This document shows, in pieces, positions 19,694 to 29,376 of a stretch of DNA of 64,000 nucleotides (its first letter is position 1; every line of letters begins with the position of its first letter). The position numbers and the translations under genes are program-made. This DNA is from Streptomyces sp. NBC_01264 (GTDB lineage: Bacteria > Actinomycetota > Actinomycetes > Streptomycetales > Streptomycetaceae). Below the pieces are notes generated by a model that did no database searches, had not been told where the DNA came from, and saw only the letters and a list, made by a program, of their open reading frames with translations. Location of the stretch: the NCBI RefSeq assembly GCF_026340675.1, contig NZ_JAPEOX010000001.1:5828001-5892000 (forward strand), given 5' to 3'.

Positions 19694-20647
19694 TCAGGCC
19701 TTGGCCGGGGTCCGGCGCCGCCAGTGGCCCCGCTGGGTGCGCCACAGGAGCTTTTGGCAGAGCAGGGTCAGGACGCCGGCCAGCATGATGCCGAAGAGGT
19801 TCAGCAGGAGCTGCTCCGCCGAGCCCCACATCTGGGCGAACTCGCCGTAGCCGAGGGCCACGGCCGCGTTGGCGGCCGCCGGGACCGTGGTCACCGAGAT
19901 CGCGACGCCGACCAGCGCGCCGGACTTCGCCGAGGTCAGGGAGAGCACCCCGGCCGCGCCGGCGAGCACCGCCACGACGAAGGAGAACAGGTCCGGCTGC
20001 CAGATGAAACTGGTGTTGGGCCGGGGCTTGTCCAGCATGCCGTGGTGGAACAGCCCGAGCGCGTCCATGACCAGGGTGAAGACGGTGGTCGCGACCATCG
20101 CGACGGCGAAGCCCACCAGCAGGGCGACCAGCGAGCGGGCGGCCAGCCGGGGGGTGCGCTGCACCAGGCCGGTGCAGACGCCGGCGAGCGGGCCGAACTC
20201 CGGGCCGACCGCCATCGCGCCCACGATCAGGATGGCGTTGTCGAGGACCACGCCGCAGGCGGCGATCATCGTCGCGATGATCATGAAGGCGCAGTAGGTG
20301 ATGGTGAGGGTGGACTCCTCGTGGGTCGCCTCGCTCAACTGCTCCCACAGCACGGCGTCGGCCGCCTCGCCCGGGGCCTCCTCCTCGGCCCGGTCGGCGC
20401 GGTCCGAGAGGGAGAGGTCGATGTTCTCGACCGCGATCGAGCCGTCCTTGTCGATGCCGAGCGCGCGGAGCTCGTTCAGGAGCTCGTCGCCCGCCTCGCG
20501 CGCCACGTCGCACAGCACGATGTCGCCCGCCGGGATGCGGGCGGCTCCGGGCAGCACGGCCAGATGGGTGGTGCCGACCGTCCCCTCGACGATCCGGACC
20601 ACGGCGTCGGTCCGGTCCGACGGAATGATCATCCGTAGATGCAGCAT
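19694..20647 (-). CDS. DUF389 family membrane protein
   Basis: A 317-residue protein with a soluble N-terminal part (about 1-110) and about six hydrophobic segments. The membrane part carries NAILIVGAMAVGPEFGPLAG, the most conserved piece of the DUF389 family, and ends KLLWRTQRGHWRRR. The function of the family is not established. It is transcribed alone towards glmM. coaA lies upstream on the same strand, 67 bp away. Confidence 0.85.
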   Translation of the reverse strand: MLHLRMIIPSDRTDAVVRIVEGTVGTTHLAVLPGAARIPAGDIVLCDVAREAGDELLNELRALGIDKDGSIAVENIDLSLSDRADRAEEEAPGEAADAVLWEQLSEATHEESTLTITYCAFMIIATMIAACGVVLDNAILIVGAMAVGPEFGPLAGVCTGLVQRTPRLAARSLVALLVGFAVAMVATTVFTLVMDALGLFHHGMLDKPRPNTSFIWQPDLFSFVVAVLAGAAGVLSLTSAKSGALVGVAISVTTVPAAANAAVALGYGEFAQMWGSAEQLLLNLFGIMLAGVLTLLCQKLLWRTQRGHWRRRTPAKA

Positions 20648-20714
20648 GGCCGCACCCTAGCCTCCGGCGGGCCCTGGTTTCCCGTGGCGCTTCCCGTGGT
20701 GCTTCCCGTGGCGC

Positions 20715-21815
20715 TCAGAGCTTGCGCAGGCTCAGCTTCTGCACCTTGTGGTCGGGTCCCTTGCGGACGACGAGGGTGGCGCGGCCGCGGGTGGGGGCCA
20801 CGTTCTCCAGCAGGTTGGGCTTGTTGATGGTCCGCCACATCGTCTGCGCGTACTCCAGGGCCTCCTCCTCGGAGACCTGGGTGTACTTGCGGAAGTAGGA
20901 GAAGGGGTTCTGGAACGCCGTCGCGCGCAGCTTGCGGAACCGGTTGAGGTACCAGCGCTCGATGTCCTCGGGGCGGGCGTCCACGTACACGCTGAAGTCG
21001 AAGTAGTCGGCGAGGCCGACCCGGGTGCGGCCGTCCTTGCCGGGCAGGGCGGGCTGCAGGACGTTGAGCCCCTCGACGATCAGGATGTCGGGACGGCGCA
21101 CGACGAGCCGCTCGTCGGGGACGATGTCGTAGATCAGGTGCGAGTAGACCGGCGCCGTGACCTCGTCCTTGCCCGCCTTGATGTCGGCGACGAAACGGGT
21201 CAGCGCGCGGCGGTCGTAGGACTCGGGGAAGCCCTTGCGGGCGGTCAGGCCGCGCCGCTCCAGCTCCTTCATCGGGTAGAGGAAGCCGTCGGTGGTGACC
21301 AGCTCCACGCGCGGGTGCTCCGGCCAGCGGGCCAGGAGCGCCTGGAGGAGACGGGCCACGGTGGACTTGCCCACGGCGACCGAGCCCGCGACCCCTATGA
21401 CGAAGGGGGTGCCCGTCTGGGCGCCGTGGCCGTTGCCGGCGTCGCCGAGGAAGGTGTTGAGGGTGCCGCGCAGGTTGCTGGTCGCGCCGACGTACAGGTT
21501 CAGCAGGCGGGAGAGCGGCAGGTAGACGTCGCGGACCTCGTCGAGGTCGATGACGTCGCCCAGTCCCCGCAGCCGCTCGACCTCGTCGGCCGTCAGTGGG
21601 AGCGGGGTGCGCTCGCGCAGGGCGCTCCACTCGGCTCTGGTCAGGTCGACGTAGGGGGAGGCCTCGTGGCCCCGGCGGCGCGTGGGGTGCGCGGCGTGCT
21701 CGGGCTGCGCGGCGGGCTCGGGCTGCCGGGGCTGCTCGGGCTGCGTCGGCTGGTCCGATCCGTCGGGGCGCTCCGTTGCGCGGTCCGGCGTGCTTCGTGG
21801 CGGCGAAGAGATCAC
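20715..21815 (-). CDS. coaA: Type I pantothenate kinase
   Basis: CoaA phosphorylates pantothenate, the first step of coenzyme A synthesis. The P-loop [12 protein letters not shown] (residues 141-152), VTTDGFLYP and the [11 protein letters not shown] segment identify it. At 366 residues it is longer than usual because of a Pro/Gln/Glu-rich N-terminal extension of about 50 residues. The GTG at 21815 could be upstream of the real start, but no internal start has better support. acpS and coaA in one window both serve carrier-protein biology. Confidence 0.94.
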   Translation of the reverse strand: MISSPPRSTPDRATERPDGSDQPTQPEQPRQPEPAAQPEHAAHPTRRRGHEASPYVDLTRAEWSALRERTPLPLTADEVERLRGLGDVIDLDEVRDVYLPLSRLLNLYVGATSNLRGTLNTFLGDAGNGHGAQTGTPFVIGVAGSVAVGKSTVARLLQALLARWPEHPRVELVTTDGFLYPMKELERRGLTARKGFPESYDRRALTRFVADIKAGKDEVTAPVYSHLIYDIVPDERLVVRRPDILIVEGLNVLQPALPGKDGRTRVGLADYFDFSVYVDARPEDIERWYLNRFRKLRATAFQNPFSYFRKYTQVSEEEALEYAQTMWRTINKPNLLENVAPTRGRATLVVRKGPDHKVQKLSLRKL

Positions 21816-22098
21816 ACGGCCATTGTCACGGGTCGCGGGCCGGTGTGGGTGGTGTGGTCGGTCACGTGGAGCGGGGTCTTATGGCCTGGGGTGGGTGGGG
21901 TTGTGCGGGGGGCGGTCTCGATTGGAGGGCCTTGCGGTCTCTTCGGCATCACGATGAGCGAAGCGAGCGGTTAATCGGTGGGGCGCTGTCACAGGGACCC
22001 CGTACGGTGTGGATCACCGCAGCTCAAGACGCCGATCCCGGAACCGGGGCGCCCCGGCGGGCTGCCTTTTTCCGATTTGTCCCGTGGGGGGAACCATC

Positions 22099-22863
22099 GT
22101 GCGCAACGCGCTGCTCCGCCGTACCGTCCTGTCTGCCTCCGCCGCGTCCCTGGTGCTGCTCGTCACCGCGTGCGGCGGTTCCGACAAGGCCGACGCGAAG
22201 CCGTCCGGACCGGCTTCCTCGTCCGCCTCCGCACCGGCCGCCAAGGGCAAGACCGACGCGGAGCTCACGCCCCTGCTGGTCTCCCAGGCCGACCTGACGG
22301 ACCACGTCCTCAAGCCCATCTCGGCGGAGGACGCCAAGGGGGGCGAGGCCTCCACGAGCGACAAGCCCGAGTGCCTGCCGCTGGTCAAGGCCCAGTCCAC
22401 GGCGGCCATCGGTACCGCCTCCGGCATCGCGCGGATCGCCGTCGTGGCCAAGGGCAAGGAGCCGGCCGCGGACGCCAGCCCCGAGGAGAAGCTGAAGGCC
22501 GCGATGGACGCCCTCAAGGCGACCGCCACCTCCGTCACCCTGCAGTCGTACGAGGGGAAGGGTGCGGCCGAGGCCTTCGGGCAGCTCAAGAGCGCGTCCG
22601 CGCCGTGCGCCGGCGGCTACACGGCCAACCAGGGGGGCGAGTCCGGCAAGATCAGCAAGGTGACCCCGGCGGCGCCCGTGGCCGGCGGTGACGAGGCCCT
22701 GGCCTACACCGTCGTGGGCGACGCCGACGGCGAGCCGTTCACGACCCAGCTGGTGGTCGTGCGCAAGGGCAACACCCTCGCCACCTTCTCCGCGATCAGC
22801 CTGGGCGGCGCGGCCGAGCAGCCGACCGCGGTCGTCGCCGCGCAGCTGAAGAAGCTCGGCTGA
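22099..22863 (+). CDS. Secreted lipoprotein of unknown function
   Basis: A 254-residue protein with a lipoprotein signal: RNALLRR, a hydrophobic stretch and the lipobox VTAC with the lipidated Cys25, then an Ala/Ser/Lys-rich linker. The mature part has no motif I recognise; it has two further cysteines that could pair. GTG 22099 follows GGGGGAACC. The ~280 bp upstream, divergent from coaA, must hold both promoters but no clear boxes were found. A strong terminator follows. Confidence 0.75.
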   Translation: MRNALLRRTVLSASAASLVLLVTACGGSDKADAKPSGPASSSASAPAAKGKTDAELTPLLVSQADLTDHVLKPISAEDAKGGEASTSDKPECLPLVKAQSTAAIGTASGIARIAVVAKGKEPAADASPEEKLKAAMDALKATATSVTLQSYEGKGAAEAFGQLKSASAPCAGGYTANQGGESGKISKVTPAAPVAGGDEALAYTVVGDADGEPFTTQLVVVRKGNTLATFSAISLGGAAEQPTAVVAAQLKKLG

Positions 22864-22886
22864 CCCTTCGGCAGAACGCGCGACGG

Positions 22887-22921
22887 CCCCGCCCCGGCAC
22901 ATTCGCCGGGGCGGGGTTTTT
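22887..22921 (+). terminator. Rho-independent terminator after the lipoprotein gene
   Basis: A 12-bp stem (CCCCGCCCCGGC and complement), the loop ACATTC and five Ts. This is the classical form, 23 bp after the stop codon. Confidence 0.93.
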
Positions 22922-22973
22922 CGTCCGGTTCAGGTACCGGGCAGACGGCCAACTACGGCGTACCCTGCGGCTT

Positions 22974-24824
22974 ATGTGCGGAATCGTGGGTTACGTGGGA
23001 GCGCAGTCGGCGCTCGATGTGGTCATTGCCGGGCTCAAGCGGCTGGAGTACCGCGGCTACGACTCGGCGGGTGTCGCCGTGCTCGCCGACGGGGAACTCG
23101 CCGCCGTCAAGAAGGCCGGCAAGCTGGTCAATCTGGAGAAGGAGCTGGTCGGGCACCCGCTGCCGGCCGGTTCCACGGGGCTCGGACACACCCGGTGGGC
23201 CACCCATGGAGGGCCCACCGACGTCAACGCCCACCCGCACCTCGACAATTCGGGGCGCGTGGCCGTCGTGCACAACGGGATCATCGAGAACTTCGCCGCG
23301 CTGCGGGCCGAGCTCGCCGAGCGCGGGCACCGGCTGGAGTCCGAGACGGACACCGAGGTCGTGGCGCACCTGCTGGCCGAGCGGTTCGAGGGTGCCGGCG
23401 GGGACCTGGCGGAGGCGATGCGGCAGGTGTGCCGGCGGCTCGACGGGGCCTTCACACTGGTCGCCGTGCACGCGGACCAGCCGGACGTGGTGGTCGGTGC
23501 GCGCCGCAACTCCCCGCTCGTGGTCGGCGTCGGGGAGGGCGAGAACTTCCTCGCCTCCGACGTGGCCGCCTTCATCGCCCACACCCGGTCCGCGATCGAG
23601 CTGGGCCAGGACCAGGTCGTCGAGCTCCGCCAGGGCGGCGTCACCGTGACCAACTTCGACGGCACGGCCGCGGACGTGCGGGCGTACCACGTGGACTGGG
23701 ACGCCTCCGCGGCCGAGAAGGGGGGCTACGACTACTTCATGCTCAAGGAGATCGCCGAGCAGCCGAAGGCCGTCGCCGACACCCTCCTGGGCCGGATCGA
23801 CGCGAACGGCCTGCTCACCCTCGACGAGGTGCGCATCCCCGACTCGGTGCTGCGCGAGGTCGACAAGGTCGTGATCGTGGCGTGCGGTACGGCCTACCAC
23901 GCGGGCATGATCGCGAAGCTGGCCATCGAGCACTGGACGCGGATCCCGTGCGAGACGGAGCTGGCCAGCGAGTTCCGCTACCGCGACCCGATCCTCGACC
24001 AGCGGACGCTGGTGATCGCGATCTCGCAGTCCGGCGAGACGATGGACACCCTGATGGCGCTGCGCCACGCCCGCGAGCAGGGCGCCAAGGTACTGGCGAT
24101 CTGCAACACGAACGGCTCGACGATCCCGCGCGAGTCGGACGCCGTGCTGTACACGCACGCCGGGCCCGAGGTGGCCGTCGCCTCGACGAAGGCGTTCCTG
24201 ACGCAGCTCGTGGCCTGCTACCTGGTCGCCCTCTACCTCGGCCAGGTCCGGGGCACGAAGTGGGGCGACGAGATCCGGTCCGTGATCCGGGAGCTGTCGG
24301 ACATCGCCGCGGCGGTGGACACCGTACTGGAGACCATGGAGCCGGTACGGGAGCTGGCACGCTCGCTCGCGGACAAGAACACCGTGCTGTTCCTGGGGCG
24401 GCACGTCGGCTACCCGGTGGCGCTGGAGGGTGCGCTCAAGCTCAAGGAGCTGGCGTACATGCACGCCGAGGGCTTCGCGGCGGGCGAGCTCAAGCACGGG
24501 CCGATCGCGCTCATCGAGCAGGACCTGCCGGTCGTGGTCGTCGTACCGTCGCCGCGCGGGCGCTCGGTGCTGCACGACAAGATCGTGTCGAACATCCAGG
24601 AGATCCGGGCGCGCGGGGCGCGGACCATCGTGATCGCCGAGGAGGGGGACGAGGCGGTGGTCCCGTACGCCGACCACCTCATCCGCATTCCGGCCACCCC
24701 GACGCTGCTCCAGCCGCTCGTGGCCACCGTGCCGTTGCAGGTGTTCGCGTGCGAGCTGGCGACGGCGCGGGGGAACGAGGTGGACCAGCCGCGTAACCTC
24801 GCGAAGTCGGTGACTGTCGAGTAG
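22974..24824 (+). CDS. glmS: Glutamine-fructose-6-phosphate aminotransferase (isomerising)
   Basis: GlmS makes glucosamine-6-phosphate from fructose-6-phosphate and glutamine, entering amino-sugar and peptidoglycan synthesis ahead of GlmM. The 616 residues start MCGIVGYVG, so Cys2 is the glutaminase nucleophile once methionine is removed. [17 protein letters not shown] and HNGIIENF follow. Two SIS isomerase domains occupy about 285-610 ([46 protein letters not shown]). The end NLAKSVTVE is standard. acpS follows after 22 bp. Confidence 0.98.
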   Translation: MCGIVGYVGAQSALDVVIAGLKRLEYRGYDSAGVAVLADGELAAVKKAGKLVNLEKELVGHPLPAGSTGLGHTRWATHGGPTDVNAHPHLDNSGRVAVVHNGIIENFAALRAELAERGHRLESETDTEVVAHLLAERFEGAGGDLAEAMRQVCRRLDGAFTLVAVHADQPDVVVGARRNSPLVVGVGEGENFLASDVAAFIAHTRSAIELGQDQVVELRQGGVTVTNFDGTAADVRAYHVDWDASAAEKGGYDYFMLKEIAEQPKAVADTLLGRIDANGLLTLDEVRIPDSVLREVDKVVIVACGTAYHAGMIAKLAIEHWTRIPCETELASEFRYRDPILDQRTLVIAISQSGETMDTLMALRHAREQGAKVLAICNTNGSTIPRESDAVLYTHAGPEVAVASTKAFLTQLVACYLVALYLGQVRGTKWGDEIRSVIRELSDIAAAVDTVLETMEPVRELARSLADKNTVLFLGRHVGYPVALEGALKLKELAYMHAEGFAAGELKHGPIALIEQDLPVVVVVPSPRGRSVLHDKIVSNIQEIRARGARTIVIAEEGDEAVVPYADHLIRIPATPTLLQPLVATVPLQVFACELATARGNEVDQPRNLAKSVTVE

Positions 24825-24846
24825 TGGCGTAGTTGGAGCTGTTGTT

Positions 24847-25215
24847 GTGATTATCGGCGTCGGGATCGATGTGGCGGAGATCGAGCGGTTCGGCGCGGCG
24901 CTGGAGCGCACGCCGGGCCTGGCCGGGCGGCTGTTCCTCGACGCGGAGCTGACCCTGCCGGGCGGCGAGCGGCGCGGGACCGCCTCGCTCGCCGCCCGGT
25001 TCGCCGCCAAGGAAGCGCTGGCCAAGGCGCTCGGCGCGCCCGCCGGGCTGCTGTGGACCGACGCCGAGGTGTACGTGGAGGCCAGTGGGCAGCCGCGGCT
25101 GCGGGTGTCGGGGACGGTCGAGGCGCGGGCGCTGGCGCTGGGCGTGAAGTCCTGGCACATCTCGCTCAGCCACGACGCGGGCATCGCCTCCGCCGTGGTG
25201 ATCGCCGAGGGCTAG
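24847..25215 (+). CDS. acpS: Holo-[acyl-carrier-protein] synthase
   Basis: AcpS transfers the phosphopantetheine arm of CoA to acyl carrier proteins. The 122 residues start [15 protein letters not shown] with the metal ligand Asp8, and Glu56 lies in [13 protein letters not shown]. The C-terminal [19 protein letters not shown] is typical. It starts at GTG, 22 bp after glmS, so they probably share a transcript. Its TAG stop forms part of a long inverted repeat. Confidence 0.96.
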   Translation: MIIGVGIDVAEIERFGAALERTPGLAGRLFLDAELTLPGGERRGTASLAARFAAKEALAKALGAPAGLLWTDAEVYVEASGQPRLRVSGTVEARALALGVKSWHISLSHDAGIASAVVIAEG

Positions 25216-25268
25216 GCCGTCTCTTTCGGATCTTGTCGGCCCGGCAAGATCCGAAAGAGACGGCCTAG
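25212..25268. terminator. Long perfect inverted repeat after acpS
   Basis: A 24-bp perfect inverted repeat (25212-25235 and 25245-25268) around a 9-nt loop. The left arm begins within the last codon of acpS and contains its stop codon. It should fold as a very stable terminator hairpin. The arms contain CTTTCGGATCTTG, rather AT-rich for this genome. Confidence 0.8.
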
Positions 25269-25303
25269 GGCGCCTGGCAGCCTTCTTCGGGCAGGCTGGT
25301 GGC

Positions 25304-26701
25304 ATGCGTACTGCTTACAGCGTGGAGACCGTACGGGCCGCCGAGCGCGAGCTGATGGCCCGGCTGCCCGAAGGCACCCTGATGCGGCGGGCGGCGGCCG
25401 GACTGGCCGCCGTGTGCGTGCGGTTGCTGCCCCGCGTGTACGGGGCCGGCGTGGTGCTGCTGGTCGGCCCGGGGGACAACGGCGGCGACACCCTCTTCGC
25501 GGGCGCGAAGCTGGCCCGGCGCGGGGCCGGGGTGACGGCCGTCGCGATGGATCCGGCCCGGGTGCACGCGGGCGGCCTGGCCGCGCTGCGGGCCGCCGGG
25601 GGGCGCCTGGAGGGGGCCGTGCCCGAGCGCGCCGACCTGGTGCTCGACGGGCTGGTCGGCATCGGCGGCCGGGGCGCGCTGCGGCCGGCCGCGGCCGCGC
25701 TGGTGGAACGGATCCCGGCGGGCGCGGTGGTGGTCGCGGTGGACCTGCCGAGCGGGGTGGACGCGGACACCGGGGAGGTGGCCGGAGCGGCCGTCACGGC
25801 GGACGTGACGGTGACCTTCGGGGCGTACAAGCCGGGGCTGCTGATCGACCCGGGTGCCTCGCGGGCCGGCGCCTTGCACCTGGTGGACATCGGGCTGGAC
25901 CTCGGGACCCCCGAGATGGAGGCCCTGCAGCACGCAGACGTGGCGGGACTGCTGCCGGAGCCGACGGCGACGAGCGACAAGTACCGGCGCGGAGTCCTCG
26001 GGATCGTCGCCGGGTCCGCGCGCTACCCGGGCGCGGCGGTGCTCGCGGTGGCGGGGGCGCTGCGGGGCGGCGCGGGCGCGGTGCGCTACGTGGGGCCGCC
26101 CGCGGTGGCCGACGCCGTACTGGCCCGCTACCCGGAGACCCTGATCGGGGCCGGCCGGGTGCAGGCGTGGGTGGTCGGGCCGGGGCTGGGCGACGAGGGC
26201 GGCCCGGAGGCGCGGGAGGCGCTGTCGCAGCCGGTACCGGTGCTGGTGGACGCGGACGGGCTGCGCGGGCTGGACCCCGCCGAGCTGCGGGCCCGGGCGG
26301 CCCCGACCCTGCTGACCCCGCACGCGGGGGAGGCGGCGGCGCTGCTGGGGCTCTCGCGGGAGACGGTCGAGGCGGGGCGGCTGGAGGCCGTACGGGCGCT
26401 GGCGGAGCGGTACGGGGCGGTGGCGCTGCTGAAGGGGTCGACGACCCTGATCGCCCCGGCCGGGCCCGGTGCCGTCCGGGTGAACCCGACCGGGACCCCG
26501 TGGCTGGCCACCGCCGGGAGCGGGGACGTGCTGTCCGGGCTGGCCGGGTCCCTGCTGGCGGCCGGGCTGCCCGCCGTGGACGCCGGGGCGGTGGCGGCGT
26601 ACCTCCACGGCCTGGCGGCCCGCCTCACCGGCGGCCCCCTCCTGGCCCACCAGGTCGCGGAAGCCCTGCCGCGGGCTTGGCGGGATGTCGCCGGCCGCTA
26701 G
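25304..26701 (+). CDS. nnr: Bifunctional NAD(P)H-hydrate epimerase / ADP-dependent dehydratase
   Basis: This enzyme repairs damaged NAD(P)H hydrates. The 465-residue protein joins a YjeF N-terminal epimerase domain (about 1-215, with GPGDNGGDTLFAGAKLARRG and VDLPSGVDADTG) to a ribokinase-like dehydratase domain (about 225-460, with VVGPGLGDEGG, LTPHAGEAAALLG and ATAGSGDVLSGLAGSLLAAG). Both active-site regions look intact. It lies between acpS and alr, as in other streptomycetes. Confidence 0.95.
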   Translation: MRTAYSVETVRAAERELMARLPEGTLMRRAAAGLAAVCVRLLPRVYGAGVVLLVGPGDNGGDTLFAGAKLARRGAGVTAVAMDPARVHAGGLAALRAAGGRLEGAVPERADLVLDGLVGIGGRGALRPAAAALVERIPAGAVVVAVDLPSGVDADTGEVAGAAVTADVTVTFGAYKPGLLIDPGASRAGALHLVDIGLDLGTPEMEALQHADVAGLLPEPTATSDKYRRGVLGIVAGSARYPGAAVLAVAGALRGGAGAVRYVGPPAVADAVLARYPETLIGAGRVQAWVVGPGLGDEGGPEAREALSQPVPVLVDADGLRGLDPAELRARAAPTLLTPHAGEAAALLGLSRETVEAGRLEAVRALAERYGAVALLKGSTTLIAPAGPGAVRVNPTGTPWLATAGSGDVLSGLAGSLLAAGLPAVDAGAVAAYLHGLAARLTGGPLLAHQVAEALPRAWRDVAGR

Positions 26702-26781
26702 GCCGTCTCCGGTTCCGGTTCCGGCGCCGGGGCGCGGTGCTCCGTACCAAGGGTGCGTGCCCCCGGCGCGGGCTGGAGGAG

Positions 26782-26880
26782 AGTCCCCTACCCGCCCTTC
26801 GCCCGTTCCCCGTGGCTGCGCCCCGGACCCCCCGGGGGCTCCGCCCCCGGACCCCCGCGCCTCAAACGCCGGCGGGGCTG
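26782..26880 (+). repeat. Composite intergenic repeat, copy 1
   Basis: The gene-free stretch 26702-27067 contains AGTCCCCTACCCGCCCTTC (from 26782), then CCGTTCCC, a GGGGGCTCCGCCCCCGGACC hairpin-forming block and CTCAAACGCCGGCGGGGCTG (26861-26880). The same order of blocks recurs at 46670-46792, and the last block recurs reversed at 47084. It is a dispersed non-coding repeat. The rest of the stretch is GC-rich with no recognisable signal; the alr promoter must lie in it. Confidence 0.8.
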
Positions 26881-27067
26881 GGTTTGGCCAGTGGCGGCGG
26901 GGCTGATTTTGCCCGGCGTCGGGCGCCCCGTGCGGGCAGCGTGCCCATGCGGGGCCATCTGTGGGCAGTGCGCCCCGGCAGGGCCGGGCGGGGCAGGGGC
27001 CGGGCAGGGCCGGGGTCTGGCCCTGCCTGTTCGGCCCGGTGGGCGGGGCTCTGAGAGACTGTGGGGG

Positions 27068-28210
27068 ATGAACGAGACAGCCGCGCGCGTGTACGCCGAG
27101 ATCGATCTTGACGCCGTCCGGGCGAACGTACGGGCCCTGCGCGAGCGGGCGCCCCGTTCCGCACTGATGGCCGTCGTCAAGGCGGACGCCTACGGGCACG
27201 GGGCCGTGGCCTGCGCCAAGGCCGCCCAGGAGGCCGGTGCGAGCTGGCTGGGGACCGCCACGCCCGAGGAGGCCCTCGCGCTGCGCGCCGCCGGGCTCGA
27301 AGGGCCCGTGCTGTGCTGGCTGTGGACCCCCGGCGGGCCCTGGCGGGAGGCCGTCGAGGCCGGTATCGACGTGGCCGTCAGCGCGATGTGGGCCCTCGAC
27401 GAGGTCCGGGAGGCCGCCCGCGCCGCCGGACTGACGGCCAGGATCCAGCTCAAGGCCGACACCGGCCTGGGCCGCAACGGCTGCCAGCCCGCCGACTGGG
27501 AGGAGCTGGTCACCGAGGCCGTCGCCGCCCAGTCCGAGGGGACCGTCCGCGTCACCGGCGTCTGGTCGCACTTCGCCTGCGCCGACGAGCCGGGCCACCC
27601 CTCCATCCAGCTCCAGCTGGCCGCCTTCCGCGACATGCTCGCGTACGCGGAGAAGGAGGGCGTCGAGCCCGAGGTCCGGCACATCGCCAACTCCCCGGCC
27701 ACGCTCACCCTCCCGGAGTCCCACTTCGACCTCGTCCGCTGCGGCCTGGCCGTCTACGGGGTCTCGCCCGCGCCCGAGCTCGGCACCTCCGCCCAGCTCG
27801 GCCTGCGGCCCGCGATGGCGCTCAAGGCCTCCGTCGCGCTGGTCAAGACCGTGCCGGCCGGGCACGGGGTCAGCTACGGGCACCACCACGTCACCGAGCG
27901 GGAGACCGGCCTCGCGCTGATCCCCGCGGGCTACGCCGACGGAGTCCCGCGGCAGGCCTCCGGGCTCGGCCCGGTGCTCGTCGGCGGCCGGATCCGTACC
28001 GTCGCCGGGCGCGTCGCCATGGACCAGTTCGTGGTCGACCTGGACGGGGACGGGGATGACGTGCGCGTCGGCGACGAGGCCGTCCTCTTCGGGGACGCCG
28101 AGCGCGGTGAACCCACCGCCGAGGACTGGGCTCAAGCGGCGCATACGATCGCCTATGAGATCGTCACCCGTATCGGGGGCCGGGTCCCCCGCGTGTACCG
28201 GGGCGGCTGA
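27068..28210 (+). CDS. alr: Alanine racemase
   Basis: Alr supplies D-alanine for peptidoglycan using PLP. The ATG at 27068 gives 380 residues (MNETAARVYAEIDLDAVRAN), and the open frame upstream is repeat sequence. Lys38 in VVKADAYGHGA is the PLP Schiff-base lysine. The second catalytic residue is the Tyr of GVSYGHHHV. LIPAGYADGVPRQ and VAMDQFVVDLDG are also conserved. An alpha/beta hydrolase and tsaE follow closely on the same strand. Confidence 0.97.
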   Translation: MNETAARVYAEIDLDAVRANVRALRERAPRSALMAVVKADAYGHGAVACAKAAQEAGASWLGTATPEEALALRAAGLEGPVLCWLWTPGGPWREAVEAGIDVAVSAMWALDEVREAARAAGLTARIQLKADTGLGRNGCQPADWEELVTEAVAAQSEGTVRVTGVWSHFACADEPGHPSIQLQLAAFRDMLAYAEKEGVEPEVRHIANSPATLTLPESHFDLVRCGLAVYGVSPAPELGTSAQLGLRPAMALKASVALVKTVPAGHGVSYGHHHVTERETGLALIPAGYADGVPRQASGLGPVLVGGRIRTVAGRVAMDQFVVDLDGDGDDVRVGDEAVLFGDAERGEPTAEDWAQAAHTIAYEIVTRIGGRVPRVYRGG

Positions 28211-28230
28211 GCGAGTGAGGGGTGGCGGGC

Positions 28231-29376
28231 GTGAGTGAGAACTGGCGCAAGGCGGGCTGGGCCGGCGCCGCCATCGGCGTGATAGCCGCCGGAGCGGCGG
28301 CCGGGGTCGCGGTCGAGCGGATCACCGTCGGCCGGGGCATGCGCATGAAGGCGCGCCTCGCGCTCGACGCGACCGCGGACTTCGGATCCCTGCGCGGTTC
28401 CCCCGGCACCGCGCGGGCCGAGGACGGCACCGCGCTGTACTACGAGGTCGACGAGCTGCCCGAGGAGGGCCGGCGGCGCCGGCTGCGCCGCAAGGCCCCG
28501 CGCCGTCCGACCGTGGTGTTCTGCCACGGCTACTGCCTGTCCCAGGACTCCTGGCACTTCCAGCGCGCCGCCCTGCGCGGCCTGGTCCGGGCCGTCTACT
28601 GGGACCAGCGCAGCCACGGCCGCAGCGCGCGCGGCCTGTCCCAGGCCGAGGGCGAGCCGGTCACCTTCGAACAGCTCGGCCGCGACCTGAAGGCCGTCAT
28701 CGACGCGGCCGCTCCCGAGGGCCCGCTGGTCCTGGTCGGCCACTCGATGGGCGGGATGACCATCATGGGCCTGGCCCAGGAGTGCCCCGAACTCATCCGG
28801 GACCGGGTGGTCGGGGTGGCCCTGGTCGGCACCTCCAGCGGCAAGCTGGACGAGGTCACCTACGGGCTGCCCGCCCTCGGCTTCTCGACGGTACGGCGCC
28901 TGCTGCCCGGGGTGCTCAAGGCGCTGGGCTCCCAGGTGGAGCTGGTGGAGAAGGGACGGCGGGCCACCGCCGACCTGTTCGCCGGCATGGTCAAGATGTA
29001 CTCCTTCGCCTCGCGCGACGTCGATCCGGCCGTCTCCCGCTTCGCCGAGCGGCTCATCGAGGCCACGCCCATCGACGTGGTCGCCGAGTTCTACCCGGCC
29101 TTCCAGGCGCACGACAAGACGGCCGCCCTCCAGCGGTTCGCGGACATACCCGTCACGATCATCGCCGGGGCCGGCGACATGGTCACCCCACCCGATCACA
29201 GCGAGGCCATCAAGGAGGCGGTGCCCTCCGCGGAGCTGGCCGTCCTGGAAGGCGCCGGGCACCTGATGATGCTGGAGCAGCCGGACACCGTGAACCGCCT
29301 GCTCGCCGAGCTCCTCGCGCGCACGGGGACGGTGCCCGTAGCGGCTAACGTTGGCGGGCATGGAAGAAGTACCTGA
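28231..29376 (+). CDS. Alpha/beta hydrolase, membrane-anchored
   Basis: A 381-residue protein with one N-terminal hydrophobic segment (about residues 8-28, WAGAAIGVIAAGAAAGVAV) and a cytosolic or extracytoplasmic hydrolase domain. The nucleophile elbow is GHSMGG, the oxyanion region is FCHGYCLSQDSW, and the catalytic His is probably in GAGHLMMLEQP. GTG 28231 is chosen because GAGGGG lies 10 bp upstream; GTG 28222 is too close to it. The 3' end overlaps tsaE by 17 bp. The substrate is unknown. Confidence 0.85.
   Translation: MSENWRKAGWAGAAIGVIAAGAAAGVAVERITVGRGMRMKARLALDATADFGSLRGSPGTARAEDGTALYYEVDELPEEGRRRRLRRKAPRRPTVVFCHGYCLSQDSWHFQRAALRGLVRAVYWDQRSHGRSARGLSQAEGEPVTFEQLGRDLKAVIDAAAPEGPLVLVGHSMGGMTIMGLAQECPELIRDRVVGVALVGTSSGKLDEVTYGLPALGFSTVRRLLPGVLKALGSQVELVEKGRRATADLFAGMVKMYSFASRDVDPAVSRFAERLIEATPIDVVAEFYPAFQAHDKTAALQRFADIPVTIIAGAGDMVTPPDHSEAIKEAVPSAELAVLEGAGHLMMLEQPDTVNRLLAELLARTGTVPVAANVGGHGRST

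Noticed and set aside
22953..25184. A 743-codon minus-strand frame opposite glmS and acpS
   Set aside because: Shadow of real genes; composition biased and no plausible ribosome site or motif.
25265..28144. A 959-codon open frame on the minus strand across nnr and alr
   Set aside because: It is antisense to two clear enzymes and reflects the lack of stop codons in GC-rich DNA. Its translation is Arg/Gly/Pro/His-rich without any family motif.
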